64,000 bases of DNA from Branchiostoma floridae (GCF_000003815.2 NC_049997.1:7350707-7414706); one strand, 5' to 3'; numbered from the stretch's first letter, positions 46,686 to 59,375 are shown. Numbers and translations are program-made. Notes: generated by a model from the letters alone, not told the origin.

Positions 46686-49600
46686 CTATTTGTTCTTTTT
46701 TCTCGGCACAGGGTTGGGGACACCTCCAGTACGGTCTGGGCTTACACCGATGAGATGGTTGGTCAGGGTGGAGCGAAGCCTCTTCACAGGATCTGCTATG
46801 CCACATGTTGTCCTGGAGATGTTGTTGAACTGAGCATGAACTTGCTCTAAACCCTGTTCTCCCAGGAACCCCAAACCAAACTTCCACTTCCGGACACAAG
46901 GCACAACGTGGTACTCCAACATGTGCATCTTCACAGGTACAGAGCCATGTGGCACACCCTCTCTATAATATTCCATGAATGATCTGATGGCTCTGTCTGG
47001 AATGGGATACAGGGAAAAAATCAAAATAAAGAAAGTATCAACACATCAAATCATCACTGACACAACAGTTACACAGCAATTTGATAAAAGAATTAAGGGT
47101 GTCCTTGCCTAGTTCATCAATTGCCTCGTCATCCATGTGCCCACCATGTGAGTACTTCTTGTGGCATGAAGCAAACAGATCAAAAAGTCTCTTGTACTTG
47201 TGAGCTGCTGCTCTTGCACTGGGGACTATGGTGAGCGGCAGATCATCATATTTCTCCCAGATGGCAGTCACAACTTTCACAATGACAGACGTCAAGTCTT
47301 CAATGGCTTTGTCCTGTGTATTGTAATGAAATGTCATCAGAGTAGGTTCAAAACATGTAAAGCATGCATTGCCTTAGTTTTCAAATCATTATTCAAACTG
47401 AAATAAAAGAACAAGTACTAGTACTTGCCTGAAAGCATAGTGTTGACATGGTTGCCAATGAAGGATTCGCCGTGAAAGGGTTGCCGACAAACCCGGTACT
47501 CCTGAAGTATCGGGTCGATCTGGGATCCCAGTGGGCCCTCTCCCTTCTTCACTGACGCCTTTTCCCTGACTTTGACTGCACTGTCCCTCTGCACGAGTAA
47601 TAGAATAACTTGTTGGAAAAATTGAGGACACTGATACTTTATAGTTGCATGCAAATAGAACTCTATATACACATGTACTTGAATACCTGACTTCTAGTCA
47701 TAATATGCTTACCAGCTTTTCCTTCTCCTGGTACAGGTGCTGGACTGTGCTGCAGCCAGCCTGGAACACGGCCTCTGCCCTCTCATCATCATCATCACCA
47801 TCGCTGTACGCCAGCCACGCCAGCTTGTTCTCCTCCTCCTCCAGTTCCTCCTCGAGAGCGTCGGCTTTCACATCCAGCTCCCGGGCTTCATCGATGGCAG
47901 CCACATATGCCTTGAACTTCCCAAGGTGCTCATCGTTCAGCAGTTCCTCCTTAGTGATGTCACCTTCCTCCAGGACTGCTGCCAGGTAGGACTGTAGCTT
48001 ATAATCAATGTCATGGAGCTCGTTCTCCATGAGCTTAAAAAGCTTTAGGTAGATACCCAGACTGATGTGTAGACCAGGTACAATAACCTGTAAACACAGT
48101 AAGGTGGCTTAGACTATTTCTATTTGAGGTATGACCAGGGGAAAAAAATAGAGAAAATCTTATTGTGTGTGTACAAACTTACCTGGTCTATCGGCACATC
48201 AAACATAACGGGTTTGATGGCATTGTGGTATAGCTTGGCCACCTTGAGCTTCCCTCCCCCCTCAACCAGGAACCTCTGGTGGTCTCTGGCCAAGCTCTCC
48301 AGGGTTCTGGCGGGGATTTGTAGCCTACAGCTGTCCTTGTCCTTGATTTCTTCTTGTGTGACATAGCACCACAGACATGGGCTAGTTCCTGTGGTAGAAA
48401 GGTAGCACAGTGTCAGAGAGACTGTCCAGTACAGAAAACTGGTTACAGCTTACATAAGAAAATATATAAGTCAAGGAGGTCATTGATCAACACTTTCAAT
48501 AGTTTCTTACCACAAGCACCAGATAGGCCATACCACAGGCAGAGGTATGCATAGTCCCCTGACACAAAAAGACGAATAGAGTGTTCCTTCCCCTCTTTGC
48601 ACCTGCAACACAAATTTGATTTTTCAGTATCATTATCATTGGGAGATGGTAACATGTACTTATAGTTATACACAGAATGGAAGATGTAAATTATGAGCTA
48701 TGAAAAGTTTGAAAGCTTTTAAGTTCATACCATGCTTCTAATTCATACATTGTGTAGCAGATGTTAACTTACTTCCATTTGGATTGTTGGATATCCTGAA
48801 TGTCCGCCGAATACCTGCTTGTAGCAAGGTTCAGGTTTTCCCTACTGTCTTTAGCATTAAAAATGCAAAAGACAGTAGTGTTGAACTTGGAGTTAGGGTG
48901 CTCTTTGTTCAGGATTTGGAAGGCCATTTTAAATGATGGTCCTCCATGGTCTCCTCCAATTTTGACCCAGATTTCCTCTGGGATGTTTCCATCATGCCAG
49001 GTTAGGGTGCTGAAAAAAAAATCCCATTAGTTTCACCATCAAATGTTGAATTCAAACATGGACGTAAACACACATTTGAAGATAAAAGGTAGTTCCTTAC
49101 TTTGCTTTCTCCTTTCTTTGTAGGTTGTCAAAGATGGCGTCCTTGAGTGATTCAACGTAGGCGCAAGGCAGAAGCTGTACTGTGCTGTCTGTTTTCCCCT
49201 TCACAGAAAATGGTAAGTTTTCTGCCTTTATGGAAATGTTGGAAAGGAGCTCTGCTGCAACAGCCCTAGACGATTTCTCACTTTCCATGCTTACATTGTA
49301 TCCTTTCAGCCACCTGTAACATATCAGAACACTGTGCTTAAACTAAGACACATACATAAACTACATTTAAGACAGCTATAAAGAATCTTTTGTGAAAGAC
49401 ATCTGTGATTTTCATGTACCTTCGAAGTTTCGCACACTGACTCCAGTTCATCCCAATGTCCCCTTTTGCTGCCAGCAGGTGCCCTGTAGGGATGCGGACC
49501 CTGTCCAGCTTCAGCTCTTGCAGCATCCTCTGCAGCTCATCCCGAGGATGGATTCGCAGTTCCTCCTTCATCAGTGCTGCGGAGTCCCCACCACTGACCT

Positions 49601-51142
49601 CGGCCCTCACATCCTGCATCAGTTTTGCCCGTTTCCTGTTGGTGGCTGCCGTTGCTTCACCAGCAGTTTTCCGGGGCTTTGGTACATGTACCAGTGTGAA
49701 GGACTAGACAATTCAAAGAAAAGTAACAACACCATGACTATGTAAACTGCAATGGGCTAGAAGCCAGTCTCTATTGTGGTCACATATGGCAACTAAGCTT
49801 GTTATATTCAAGTGATAATTTGAGCTGATGAAGTGTATATTTTTATATTTAGCACAACTTTATGTTCAGTATCATTAAGGTCACAGTAGAAAGTGAGTAA
49901 TGTACATAGAATAATAGTCCATCTTTTTTCCACTAGTCAAGTCATGTAGTATAAAAAAAAGTTCCATACCTGTGCTGCAGTTTTAACCTCAACACTGCGC
50001 TTGTCTTTGCTTGCTTCAAGCTTACGGTAGGCATATGAGGTGAAAACAAAGTCTTGCTCTGGTGTTAGTGGACCTTCTTCATTTATGTCAAACGGAATTT
50101 TGTAACCTGTGTTGGAGGGCGGGGCAGCTCCAGGCACAGTTTGACTGGAAGAAGATGAAGATGTAGAAGGAGCAGATGATGTACAATTAGATGTGTTACT
50201 TTGTGTAGGGTTAGCAGCTGTCAGAACATTACTAGTTGTTATAGTAGGAGGATTAGATGGTACTGGAGGCACTATAAGAAATGGCAGAATGACTGGAACA
50301 GGTTGCATGGAAGTACTTAATGTAGGAGTGCAAGAGGGACCCCCTTGCCCTGTGATCATGGCTTCTGTTTTTGCAGTGCAGTCAAGGTGGTGCTTGAGTT
50401 GCTCCAACCTTAACTGAGATGAACATTTTTTGCAACTAAATGTCAACTGCGTGTAGCAACACCCCCATGTTCTGTGGACAGGTTTCAGATTTGTTTGCAT
50501 CATTTGTGTTTTGCAGACAGGACAGCCAATAGTGTTTGTTTTACCTACCTCAAATGACTTTTGTATGCACTCAAAACAGAAGATATGAGCACAGGGGGTT
50601 TCAACAGGGAGATACAGGAAAGACTGACAGATGCCACATTTGTAAGCATCAAGGTTACAAATGGGCTGAAATCGAGCTTCATCAAATGGATAATCATCCA
50701 ACTTGTCAAGCAATGTATCAAATATTTCCTCCGACAATTTAGCAGTACTTGTACTCTGTTCTTGTTCAACCTTGTTCTTAGGTACTTGAATCTTTGGTCT
50801 TCCCGGGGACTTCTTTTTGGGGGGTCTTCCACCTCGGGCAAGTGCCACAACTTTGTCACAATGGGCACACCCATCACCGTACCAGTGCGGGTACCAGGAT
50901 ACACGCTTTGGTGCATGTTCTGTTGGTGGCCTGTGTATTTTTAGCATGCACCGATGGCAGAAGTAGGGGGGGTGTTTGTAACTCTTGTCATTTTCTACAT
51001 TGACATTCCACACCTCCTGAATTTGCTTCACATAGTCAATGCAAGGATGTGGCTTTATGAAATTTGATTTGTCTCTTTTGGTGAGAACAGATTCGCCACA
51101 AAATCGGCAGAGTTTTAATAAGTTTTGGACATGATCAGACAT
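46686..51142 (-). CDS. RAG1 N-terminus/RING protein with transposase-like core (N-RAG-TP-like)
   Basis: Exons: 49970-51142, 49420-49703, 49101-49313, 48773-49009, 48511-48602, 48183-48388, 47713-48087, about 47429-47588, about 47058-47313, 46686-46996; about 1100 aa. Residues 1-100 have RAG1-like zinc pairs: C12/C15, C62/C65 with H70, and a YPH stretch before C92/C95, as in the RAG1 N-terminal region. Two GRP (AT-hook-like) motifs follow, then a C3HC4 RING (C169, C172, C184, H186, C189, C192, C207, C210) and a CKKC...HHLDC finger. Later exons give KIGGDHGGPSFKM (D577), FVSGDYAYLC with WYGLSG (D652), a CLWC pair, and GLGFLGEQGLEQVHAQFN (E about 1046), candidate catalytic acids of an RNase H-fold transposase. 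Published N-RAG-TP elements pair a RAG1-like N-terminus with such a core. The exon 8/9 junction does not close in frame. No transposon ends were found, so it may be a host gene. Confidence 0.82.
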
Positions 51143-51878
51143 GATGAGAGGTTGAAAAAGAACAGTCTAAAGATTTCAATGCTTCTAATACAGCAAAACT
51201 TGCCCTGAAATTTGTAAGCTCTCTGCATGCTATGCTCGATTGCAACCCATATATGTGGGGTAGGGTGGGGGTCACTTCCTGTACACTTTGACCAGAATAT
51301 ATGACAATATATATATATTACAACAAAGAAATGTTCGTCTGTTAGTGTTTATATGTCTCCTAACACATACTAATTGTTCCAAAATGCAGTTTTACCTAAT
51401 TTGAGGAGTTAAGGAACAAAAAATAGCATGTGACCTAGATGCAGGACAGAAAAGTCATGTCCACCCACGTGTCTGGAGTGACATTTTCATCAACACATAG
51501 AAGAAAAGGAAGAAATACACAGTTACTAGAAATTATGTCAGAAAGTAGATATAAGTATGAATTTGATAAAGAGAAGAAGTATTACCGTGTTGTAACCGTT
51601 AGAAAGGGTGAAAAGAGCACTTGAAATGAAGCAAAATCGGGTCTGTGCCTGACAGGCATGGACAAATGTGTCTGGAGTTGAAACAGTGATATCCCTAAGG
51701 TGACCCTTGGGGTCAGTTGCATTCCAGAGGGCAGGGCTTAGATTTTTGTAAGACAGCTACTTGAGGGTTGATTAATGGTTTAATCCTCCCAAAAGGCCAT
51801 AGTTACAAGGAGTAATCAGCCGTTGCTATGGCCCAGGTAACAAGATCTCGCAGTATCACGCAGGGAACTCTCGCGTGG
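51143..51878. other. Spacer between the RAG1-related gene and the finger-less family member
   Basis: It contains the probable promoter of the RAG1-related gene near 51150-51300 and a short AT run at 51307-51320. I see no terminal inverted repeat and no exon. Confidence 0.4.
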
Positions 51879-54800
51879 CTAATCTCGCGCAGGCGCACAC
51901 TGAGAAACGCGTTTCCCCATCTGGGAAGGAGACGTGTCGTGTGCGTGACCCGTGATTCCAGGATTGACATGTAAAGGACGAAATGACAGTGGTGAAATGG
52001 CGGCAAACGAGCGTGGGACCCAGACAGTGGAGCCATTGACTTGGACCAGCTTTTGGTAGCTAGGCAGGGCTTCCCGTATCACTGAAGAAGGAGAGCCACT
52101 GTGAGATTGTGTTCCAGGACTTTCATCACTTGTTCGGCGGTAAGGAAACACTAAGGACGACTCTTTAACCAGTGTCGTCTCATGGTTGAGTCGTCTTTCT
52201 CTTTCATAAGATGTAGTTGGTTCGGATGGCCTGTGTTCCATATGAGTTTCTGTTGCAGATTGTCCATCTTGTCCGTGGTAAGAGGAAACGGACGGCTGTG
52301 GAACTGCGGGCGTGTCGTTTGCCTGTACTTGTCTTTCTGAGTAAGCAATTGGTTCTGGTGCCATCGCAGAGGAATGTAAGTTCATTGAAGATCTGTCGCT
52401 ATGTCCTTCCTGTCTCTTGTATATGGTTGCTTCGTGTAGAACTGACGACAACACGCTGCTGTGAGAATTCGTGTCCACAGTTTCAGGCTCTTTTGGAGTG
52501 CAGTTGGCGATGTCTGATGTCATTCCCGACACTGTCGTCGTCCTCTCTACATGATTTTCGTCGTCCTTTTCTGCATTTCTTTGGCAAGGTTGGTCGCCGT
52601 AAACTCTCGTCTCTGCTAACCCATGCAGTCGCGTTCCTGGCATTGGAAACGACGAAACAACTTCTTTTGATAGTGTGAAATGTTTTCGTGCACTCTCTCC
52701 GTCTCTTTGATAAGAATCTACCATTTCGCGTGGCATTTTAGATGCAGTACTTGTAGACTCTTCTGTATTTCTTGAGCAAAGTTGGTCGCTGTGAACTCTA
52801 GTCCAACCCAAAACATGTAGTCGCGTATCTAGCATTGGTAACCACTTAACAGCTTGTTTTGATAGTGTGGGATGATTTTGTTCACTCTCTCCGTCTCCTT
52901 GATAAGAATCTACCGTTTCGCGTGGCATTTTAGATGTAGTACTTGTAGCCACATGGTACTGTGACGTGTCCCCATCGTTTCGTCGCCCCATGCCAGGTAA
53001 GGCGAACTGTCGTAATTTTACGGGTAGAGAAAAGTCCCGCGTGTGTGACATCCCTTCTCTTCCCTGTGGAGAGACACCTGGTTCCTGCAGTGACGTAGGT
53101 AACGATGACTGATTCGTCTTTGCGTCGTCGTTATCTGTCTTCCTTGACGTCGGCACAGCCTCCTCCTCTGCTATCGTGGGCTTAGCTTGTTCAGTCGGAT
53201 CTCTGATATTTTCCTGTTGTCTGGGCTCAGCCGTGATTACTTTTTTCCGTTTTTTCCGTGTCTTTGAAGGTCTGGACTGCTGTGTTGCTGGGATCGCACC
53301 ACTTTCCAATTGCAGAGTTTGCCGATGAGTGTCAGCTTTGTTTTGCATTACAGATGACGAGGGTTTAGATAAGTCATTTGCAGCCGCTGCACTATCTTCT
53401 GAGGTCTCGGGAGAGTTACTCGGCTTCCTGTCTGACGGATTCTTTTCGCTTTGCTCTTTGCCCTCGACGTCTTTCTTCCAAGACTCAACCGAGCCCTTCG
53501 AAATTGAAGATACCCATTCAATGTGTAAGGCTGGACTTTTGGGTTGTGTCCAATATGGACGGATCTGTTCTTCTGATGGTGCGTCTACGGACAGGTCACG
53601 ATATGGTACGATCTCGTTTTCTGACGGTGTCTGGTAGGGTGACATGTCTTTCTCTGATGACACCGGAGGTTCAGTTGGGCCATTAGCGTGATGTACCGTG
53701 ACGTCACCGCTTTCATGACGTTTTGATCGTTTAGAAGACGTCGCCTCGTCTGCGGCTGCTGTAGTAGGGGGCATGCAGGCGTCTTCTTTGTCTGTTTTTC
53801 TCTTACCCGTGGGCACCTTTTGTGCTGATGCAGTGGAGATATGCAAAGGACTCAGGCTAGATGGCATATACGGTTGTGACACGGGCAGTGTTGGCAGGTC
53901 GTGAGTGATTTTTCTCCTGCTATAGCCTTTCCAATAGTTAATTCTTCTTGCACCAAGTGGTAGCGATCGGTTGGTACTGTCGGATGCGTCCATCTCCACC
54001 TTTTTCTGGTATTGAGACGTCGACGTTTCCTGTGGACCAGTGCTCGTAGAGGATGTAGTAGTGGTGCTGCTTTGCGAGTGTTGGTCATGTGGTTCTGTGT
54101 CTGGTGACGCTCCTGACGTGTTCGACGTAAGAGCGGCGTTACTCNNNNNNNNNNNNNNNNNNNNNNNNNNNNNNNNNNNNNNNNNNNNNNNNNNNNNNNN
54201 NNNNNNNNNNNNNNNNNNNNNNNNNNNNNNNNNNNNNNNNNNNNNNNNNNNNNNNNNNNNNNNNNNNNNNNNNNNNNNNNNNNNNNNNNNNNNTGTCATG
54301 TCGTCGTGCGACGTCTCTTGCGTGGTGTTGTATTCAGTGTACGCATGTGTGTGGCTCCACTGCCCCTGGTCTATGCGCGGTTCTGTGACGATGTGGAAAC
54401 TTTCTTTCGTATCTCTTCGCTCTGGTTCTTTAACCTCTCCACTATCTGCCGGTCGCATGCTTAAGTCTGTGGGCGCGTCCATGTGTGTCTCTCTCAAATA
54501 CGTCTCTCTAAATCTTTCTACCGGCGGCCCGCGTCGCCCGACTAGCTCGCCTGCCCACAGCGATGGGTCATAGTAGCTGTACCCTACTCTCCGGGTCACG
54601 TGGCGCATAACGTCAGGGGCGGTCGGCTCGGATTGGATGTCGAGTTGCTGGTACTCCCGTACCATGACGTCATGAAGCGTCGAGATCAGGACCTGTCGAA
54701 AGTCAATGTCTCTCCGACCCAGCTCTATCAGGACCTCCTGCATATACAGTCTGAGAAATGGAACATTCAACACTCATTTAATGTCAATTATGCGACCCTA

Positions 54801-55097
54801 TTTGCCCATAGTTATCATGCCCGAGTGCCCATGTTCTAACTGTTTTAGAACATGGGCAATGGCCCGATGATTTTCTTCTTCTTTTTCTTTTTTCATTCTG
54901 GTTTTCTACTCGAGAATATTTTCAATTTCGGGGCCAAAGCATAACGTTAATGGGCCTTAAAAATTCTTCTCAACACAACAAACAGCACCTTAAGTTTTAC
55001 GATGAACAAACAAATAAACAAAAAATACGAACCTGGGTAGGACGGCCAGGGTGACATCCCTGCTCAGACCGAACACTTGAGGTCGGCTGGAAGGCAT
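51879..55097 (-). CDS. Finger-less member of the zinc-finger family with PxDLS motif (about 978 aa)
   Basis: Two exons: 55033-55097 and 51879-54750, phase 2 junction. The N-terminal 60 residues are the module shared with zinc-finger genes 1-4 (FGLSRDVTLAVLPRLYMQEV, then LIELGRRDI and VREYQQLD), here split by an intron after the LPR codons. The rest is Ser/Thr/Pro/His-rich, low in hydrophobics and without any zinc finger, so it is probably disordered. Around residue 110 the sequence PTDLSM matches the PxDLS motif that recruits the CtBP corepressor. A 149-base run of N interrupts the coding exon. The length between the flanks keeps the frame open, but the true length is unknown. A further finger exon could lie downstream if the stop is spliced out; I saw none. 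Suggested role: regulatory partner of the zinc-finger proteins (inference). Confidence 0.75.
54145..54293. other. Assembly gap (149 N)
   Basis: A run of undetermined bases inside the large exon of the finger-less gene; the real length may differ. Confidence 1.
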
Positions 55098-56433
55098 CTT
55101 GATTGGCAACCTGTTAAATACAACACAAAAAGTAAAACAATTGTCGAACTTGACAATTTAGAGTACCAATGCACAAATTGCTGCCATTTTCTATGTTGAC
55201 AAATATACATAATTTGCATATCTTTGCATAAAGGCCTCTAGAACCGTGAAGCACCACCTGAATCATACTACATCAAAGAACGACGAAAAACGATGAAGAG
55301 CCATCAAGCTATTGTGTAGTGAAGTTATGCATAGATTGGGCCTATCCCGGAGCCCCGCCCCCTGTTCGATCATGTTCCATTTAGAACGGAGGTGTTCGAA
55401 ATAGAATGGGGGTTCCACCTTGTTCTATTTGTTCGATATGACGTTCGATCGGGATCGGTCCATTCGACAGACACATTTCCGAAACGCGTGTTTGTTTCTG
55501 TATTCTTGTCATTACAACGATCTCTAGGCTTCCTTGTTTCTCTGTGCACTATTTGTCCGTTTCGTTAGTGTCTCAAAGACTACATTTCTTCACTGTATTA
55601 AGAATAGACGAGACGTAGACAGCGCCATGTGAAAATGAAAGCTATTCTAAAGACGTGCAAAACGATATCACAAATGGAGAGACCCTTACATCTGCTTGGA
55701 GATTAGCCTTAGGTCCCTCATTATAAAAACCTGTTTTGCGATGTCTTATCGAGTGGACAGAATGAGAGAAAGTTGGTCGATTCGGGTATACGCTGTTAGC
55801 CAAAATCTCCTAGCAGATGTATTGGTGGAAATTGCTCTGTGTGTATTCCGTGTTTTTCCTGCGTTCCTACGTTCCGCACCATATAGAAGAAGGACTTTAT
55901 TGCACGACAATTGTACATGATACGATGTATGGCAACAACTATTACACAAAGTACAAAACAGAGGTATAGGATAAAGCTTAGCAACCTAGTTAACATAACA
56001 ATAAGGGCTGACATAATTCTTTGGTATAGTATTACAGTAGAGTAGGCTAATCATTAGTTACAGTATTCTTTTGGTACGTGGACTGAAAATTCTTGACCAC
56101 CAGCATTTGTCCCCGTGCCCCAACCCCTTCACAAAAGTACAAGCATAATTCGATATGTGATGACATCATCTCTACGTTTGGGAGGTGAAGTAGAAGAAGG
56201 TGAGCGGAAGAAAGAAATCGAAGATCCCTTATCTTCCGTCAAATATCTAGAGATTCTTTTTAGTGAATTTCGTGTTTTATTAATTTTCTTTGTGAATTTC
56301 TAGCCAATACTATGTATGTGATACATTTGCTTGGAGATCAGTCAAACGTTACAAAACCCGCCTGGGGTGCCATAATAATATACACAGAAAAATAGATCAG
56401 GTGGCCTAAAAAGTGCAGTCCACGAGACGAACT
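55098..56433. other. 5' flank of the finger-less gene
   Basis: It contains a GC-rich patch at about 55350-55380 (ggagccccgccccctgttcg) with a GC-box-like core and repeated ttcgat words up to 55460, a plausible promoter. No exon recognised. The phrase ccttacatctgcttggagat occurs at 55685 and again at 56995, suggesting a small dispersed repeat. Confidence 0.4.
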
Positions 56434-56654
56434 TACTGTAAATGCAGACAATTTCGCGGTGGTTTCACGGTTTGCGCGCAGTGGCCTCTTCACCGCGAAT
56501 TTAAAACCACCGCGAACATTTTTCCATAACAGTGAGAGACTACAGAGAGACTACAACTTGCATGGTGCTACCGCGAAATTAAAACCACCGCAAGAAGTCC
56601 AGTTTCCCACTACCGCGAAATTCAAACTCCGCGAACGTAAATGCATTTACAGTA
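56434..56654. mobile_element. TA-flanked MITE, family ACTGTAAATGCA (copy 4)
   Basis: It starts tactgtaaatgcag and ends tgcatttacagta, in reverse orientation relative to copies 1-3 judging by the order of the accaccgcg blocks. Confidence 0.85.
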
Positions 56655-57149
56655 CAATGTATTTTCAAACACATAAAGGTTAATCCACTCCAAGAATGTA
56701 CTTGATTTCCTCCCAATGGGATTGTTTTTGTGTATGAAGATGGCTCCGCCCACGTACATGTATCAATACACCTGTTGGGACAGAGTCAGGGCGGTTGGAA
56801 AAGTCGGCGATGCATCAGAGCGTAGAATGCGGGAAATACTTATGAGACCCATCAGGACTTGCAAAATTCACATAGGTTCAAACAAATACATTTTAGATGC
56901 AAATGAACGTGACGACTCGAGCACTAGTCTACAATCAGACGTACATGTACGGGAGGACGGAAAATTGTAGCGTTTTCTCCGACGGACAACCATCCTTACA
57001 TCTGCTTGGAGATTTCCGCACAACCTACGAGATCGGTAGCGAGGCCAGTCTATCTGCATGCCCCACAGCAGTAAATATGTTTCCTACTAACATATATAAT
57101 ACTCCTACACATTCTTAAGTTTGTGTAGTTTCGTGAAAGTCTGTGCTTC

Positions 57150-57690
57150 TAGGCTATAATTATGGCCCTTCCAACTGCGAACACGCTTTACCAATCGGTA
57201 CCGAGACTATAGTTACTAAGTAGTTGTCTGTCTTACAACAGTGACAAGGTTTCGTAACATACATGTCATACGTTACATACATACATTATATAGGACCCTG
57301 TGAACTAAGCTTGCGGTTCGAGGCTATGATTTATGATGGCCCTTTCAACTGTGAACATGATTTACTAATCGGTACCGAGACTAGTTAGTTGTCTTACAAC
57401 AGGGACAAGGTTTCGTACCATACATTATACATTCCTAAATCTGTATAGTACCCTGTGAACTAAGCTTGCGGTTCGAGGCTATGATTTATAATGGCCCTTC
57501 CAACTGTGAACATGATTTACTAATCGGTGCCGAGGCTAGTTAGTTGTCTGTCTTATAACAGGGACAAGGTTCGTAACATACATGTCATACGTAACATACA
57601 TACATGCCTAAATCTGTATGGGACTCTGTGAACTAAGCCTGCGGTTCGAGGCTATGATTATCGCCCTTCAAATTGAACATGGTTGTGTTA
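57150..57690. repeat. Tandem repeat, unit about 155-175 bp, 3.3 copies
   Basis: Each unit runs from ggctatgatttat, through tttactaatcggtaccgag and cagggacaaggtttcgta, to gaactaagcttgcggttcga. Copies begin near 57153, 57330, 57477 and 57649, the last one partial. No coding frame persists across units. Confidence 0.85.
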
Positions 57691-59199
57691 TATGTTATAT
57701 ATTCTTACAACGGATGTTGATGTTACCCTGGTACCAGAAAAAATGACGGTATACAACAAAATATCCCTACCGCCCCAAGGTATACAATGATACGTCGACC
57801 GTTTCCAATGGTTTAACCAGGAGTCCAGATGACTTCACTTTCTCTTCCTAACCGTACACTGCGCTACATTGAAAGGTACTTGATACATGAGGGATTGTGT
57901 GAAGCTAAATACAAACCAGTGACTCATACTTGCGTGGGAAGAACATCCGGCCATACCGACAATCACTTCTAAATGTCGGTAGCTGTAACGTTACAAACTA
58001 TAAACACTGAACAATTCCTAGAAAACATTTCCCGAAATCACTACACCGTGCCCCACTGCTACTGGAATCGGGCGTGTTCCTTACCTTTCTTAAGTCCCTG
58101 CCAAGGCGGTCTTATAAATGTTGTGACTTGCTCAATAGCCTGGAAATGTCTTAAGACGTCCTCTCGTCACATTCTGGCCGATCGGAGCTCGCCCGGAAGG
58201 AACATGGAGGTTGTCTAAGAATTTCGGTCAAAGGTTAGCTGCGGACACTTGATACTCCTAGTGTCGCAGTACGTCAGCTGGCAGACTTCAGGAAGGCGTT
58301 TGCATTTGACCACGTTAGTACGACGATTCTAAGCGTGTAGGATAAGTGAGAAGTAGAAGTTCTGTGTAACCAACACCCTAGAAACGCCGCGGTGCACTGA
58401 TTAATTACCATGCCTAGTAAGACCTGGTGGCTAGTGGGCAATGGTAAAACCGGTTCGGCAGTCCGTTATGTAGTGTATCGCCTGGGGCTAGGTTACAAAA
58501 AGAGCCAGTTTAGGAGTACTCGTTCTCTTAGCTTTCCATTGATATAATTACTGCTCGACGCATTTGAAAAATGAAATCTTGAAAATATTGACAATCTTGA
58601 CCGCGAAGATCAATCTAGTCCATTATAACCAAACGCCATGTACCCAAAGTCGCCCTTCGGTTGTTTTGTTTTCCCAGCTGCATCTGTTCCTTTGTATGGC
58701 ACCTGAGTTATCCTTATTATGTAGGTCATCCCTGCTTTTTCTTTGTTTACCTACCCGCCCACCCATCTTCACCCTTCCCATTCAGCTCCGTTCACAACCT
58801 GATTTCACTGTTCTCGTGACGAGTTTTCAAACTTTGTACTAGATGGGATATCATGAATAGTAGTATGTTGGTGTATACTTTATACAGTAGGACTCATATC
58901 TAGAAATTGCTAAAATGTTCCAACTATCTAGATGAAATATTACACAGACTCACATGGCTGGAGAAAGTGATCTCGAAATGATTATCTCACTGCAGAGCTA
59001 ATCGTCCTCTGGTGGTGACAGAAAAGACAGACGGTACCGTATTTACATTTTCATTCTATCGGGAAAATTACCATAGCTCTCTTCAATAAGGAATGCTACC
59101 TTTTCAGAAGCGTGCACCCGTCATCCAACTACAGCCATGAAACGTACGTAACTCTTAATTGTTGTGTTTCAGTTGCTATAACTTGAATGTTAAATACTG
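57691..59199. other. No gene recognised
   Basis: About 1.5 kb without an exon, RNA gene or repeat that I can identify. Confidence 0.4.
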
Positions 59200-59375
59200 T
59201 ACAGTAGAAGCCGCTTAATTGCACACCCAATTTCCTGTGCATGTCGTGCTATTATCCGAATGGTGCAACAAAGCGAAGTTATTAAGCTGGACCGCACCAC
59301 CATGGGATTTTGGGATTTCGTGCAAATAACAGAAGTGTGCGATTATCCGTTGTGCAATTAACTGGCTTCTACTGT
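59200..59375. mobile_element. TA-flanked MITE with CAGTAGAAGCC ends
   Basis: It starts tacagtagaagccgcttaat and ends with the complement (cttctactgta). The interior block with aacttcgctttgttgcacca-type sequence (inverted here) is what links it to the relics at 1457-1602 and 7699-7844. Confidence 0.85.

Noticed and set aside
47645-47989. Ser-rich 114-codon plus-strand frame
   Set aside because: Antisense to the Glu-rich, probably coiled-coil exon 7 of the RAG1-related gene.
46000-51800. RSS-like heptamer/nonamer or terminal inverted repeats around the RAG1-related gene
   Set aside because: I scanned both flanks for CACAGTG-type starts and for matching inverted ends and found none convincing. 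The search by eye is not exhaustive.
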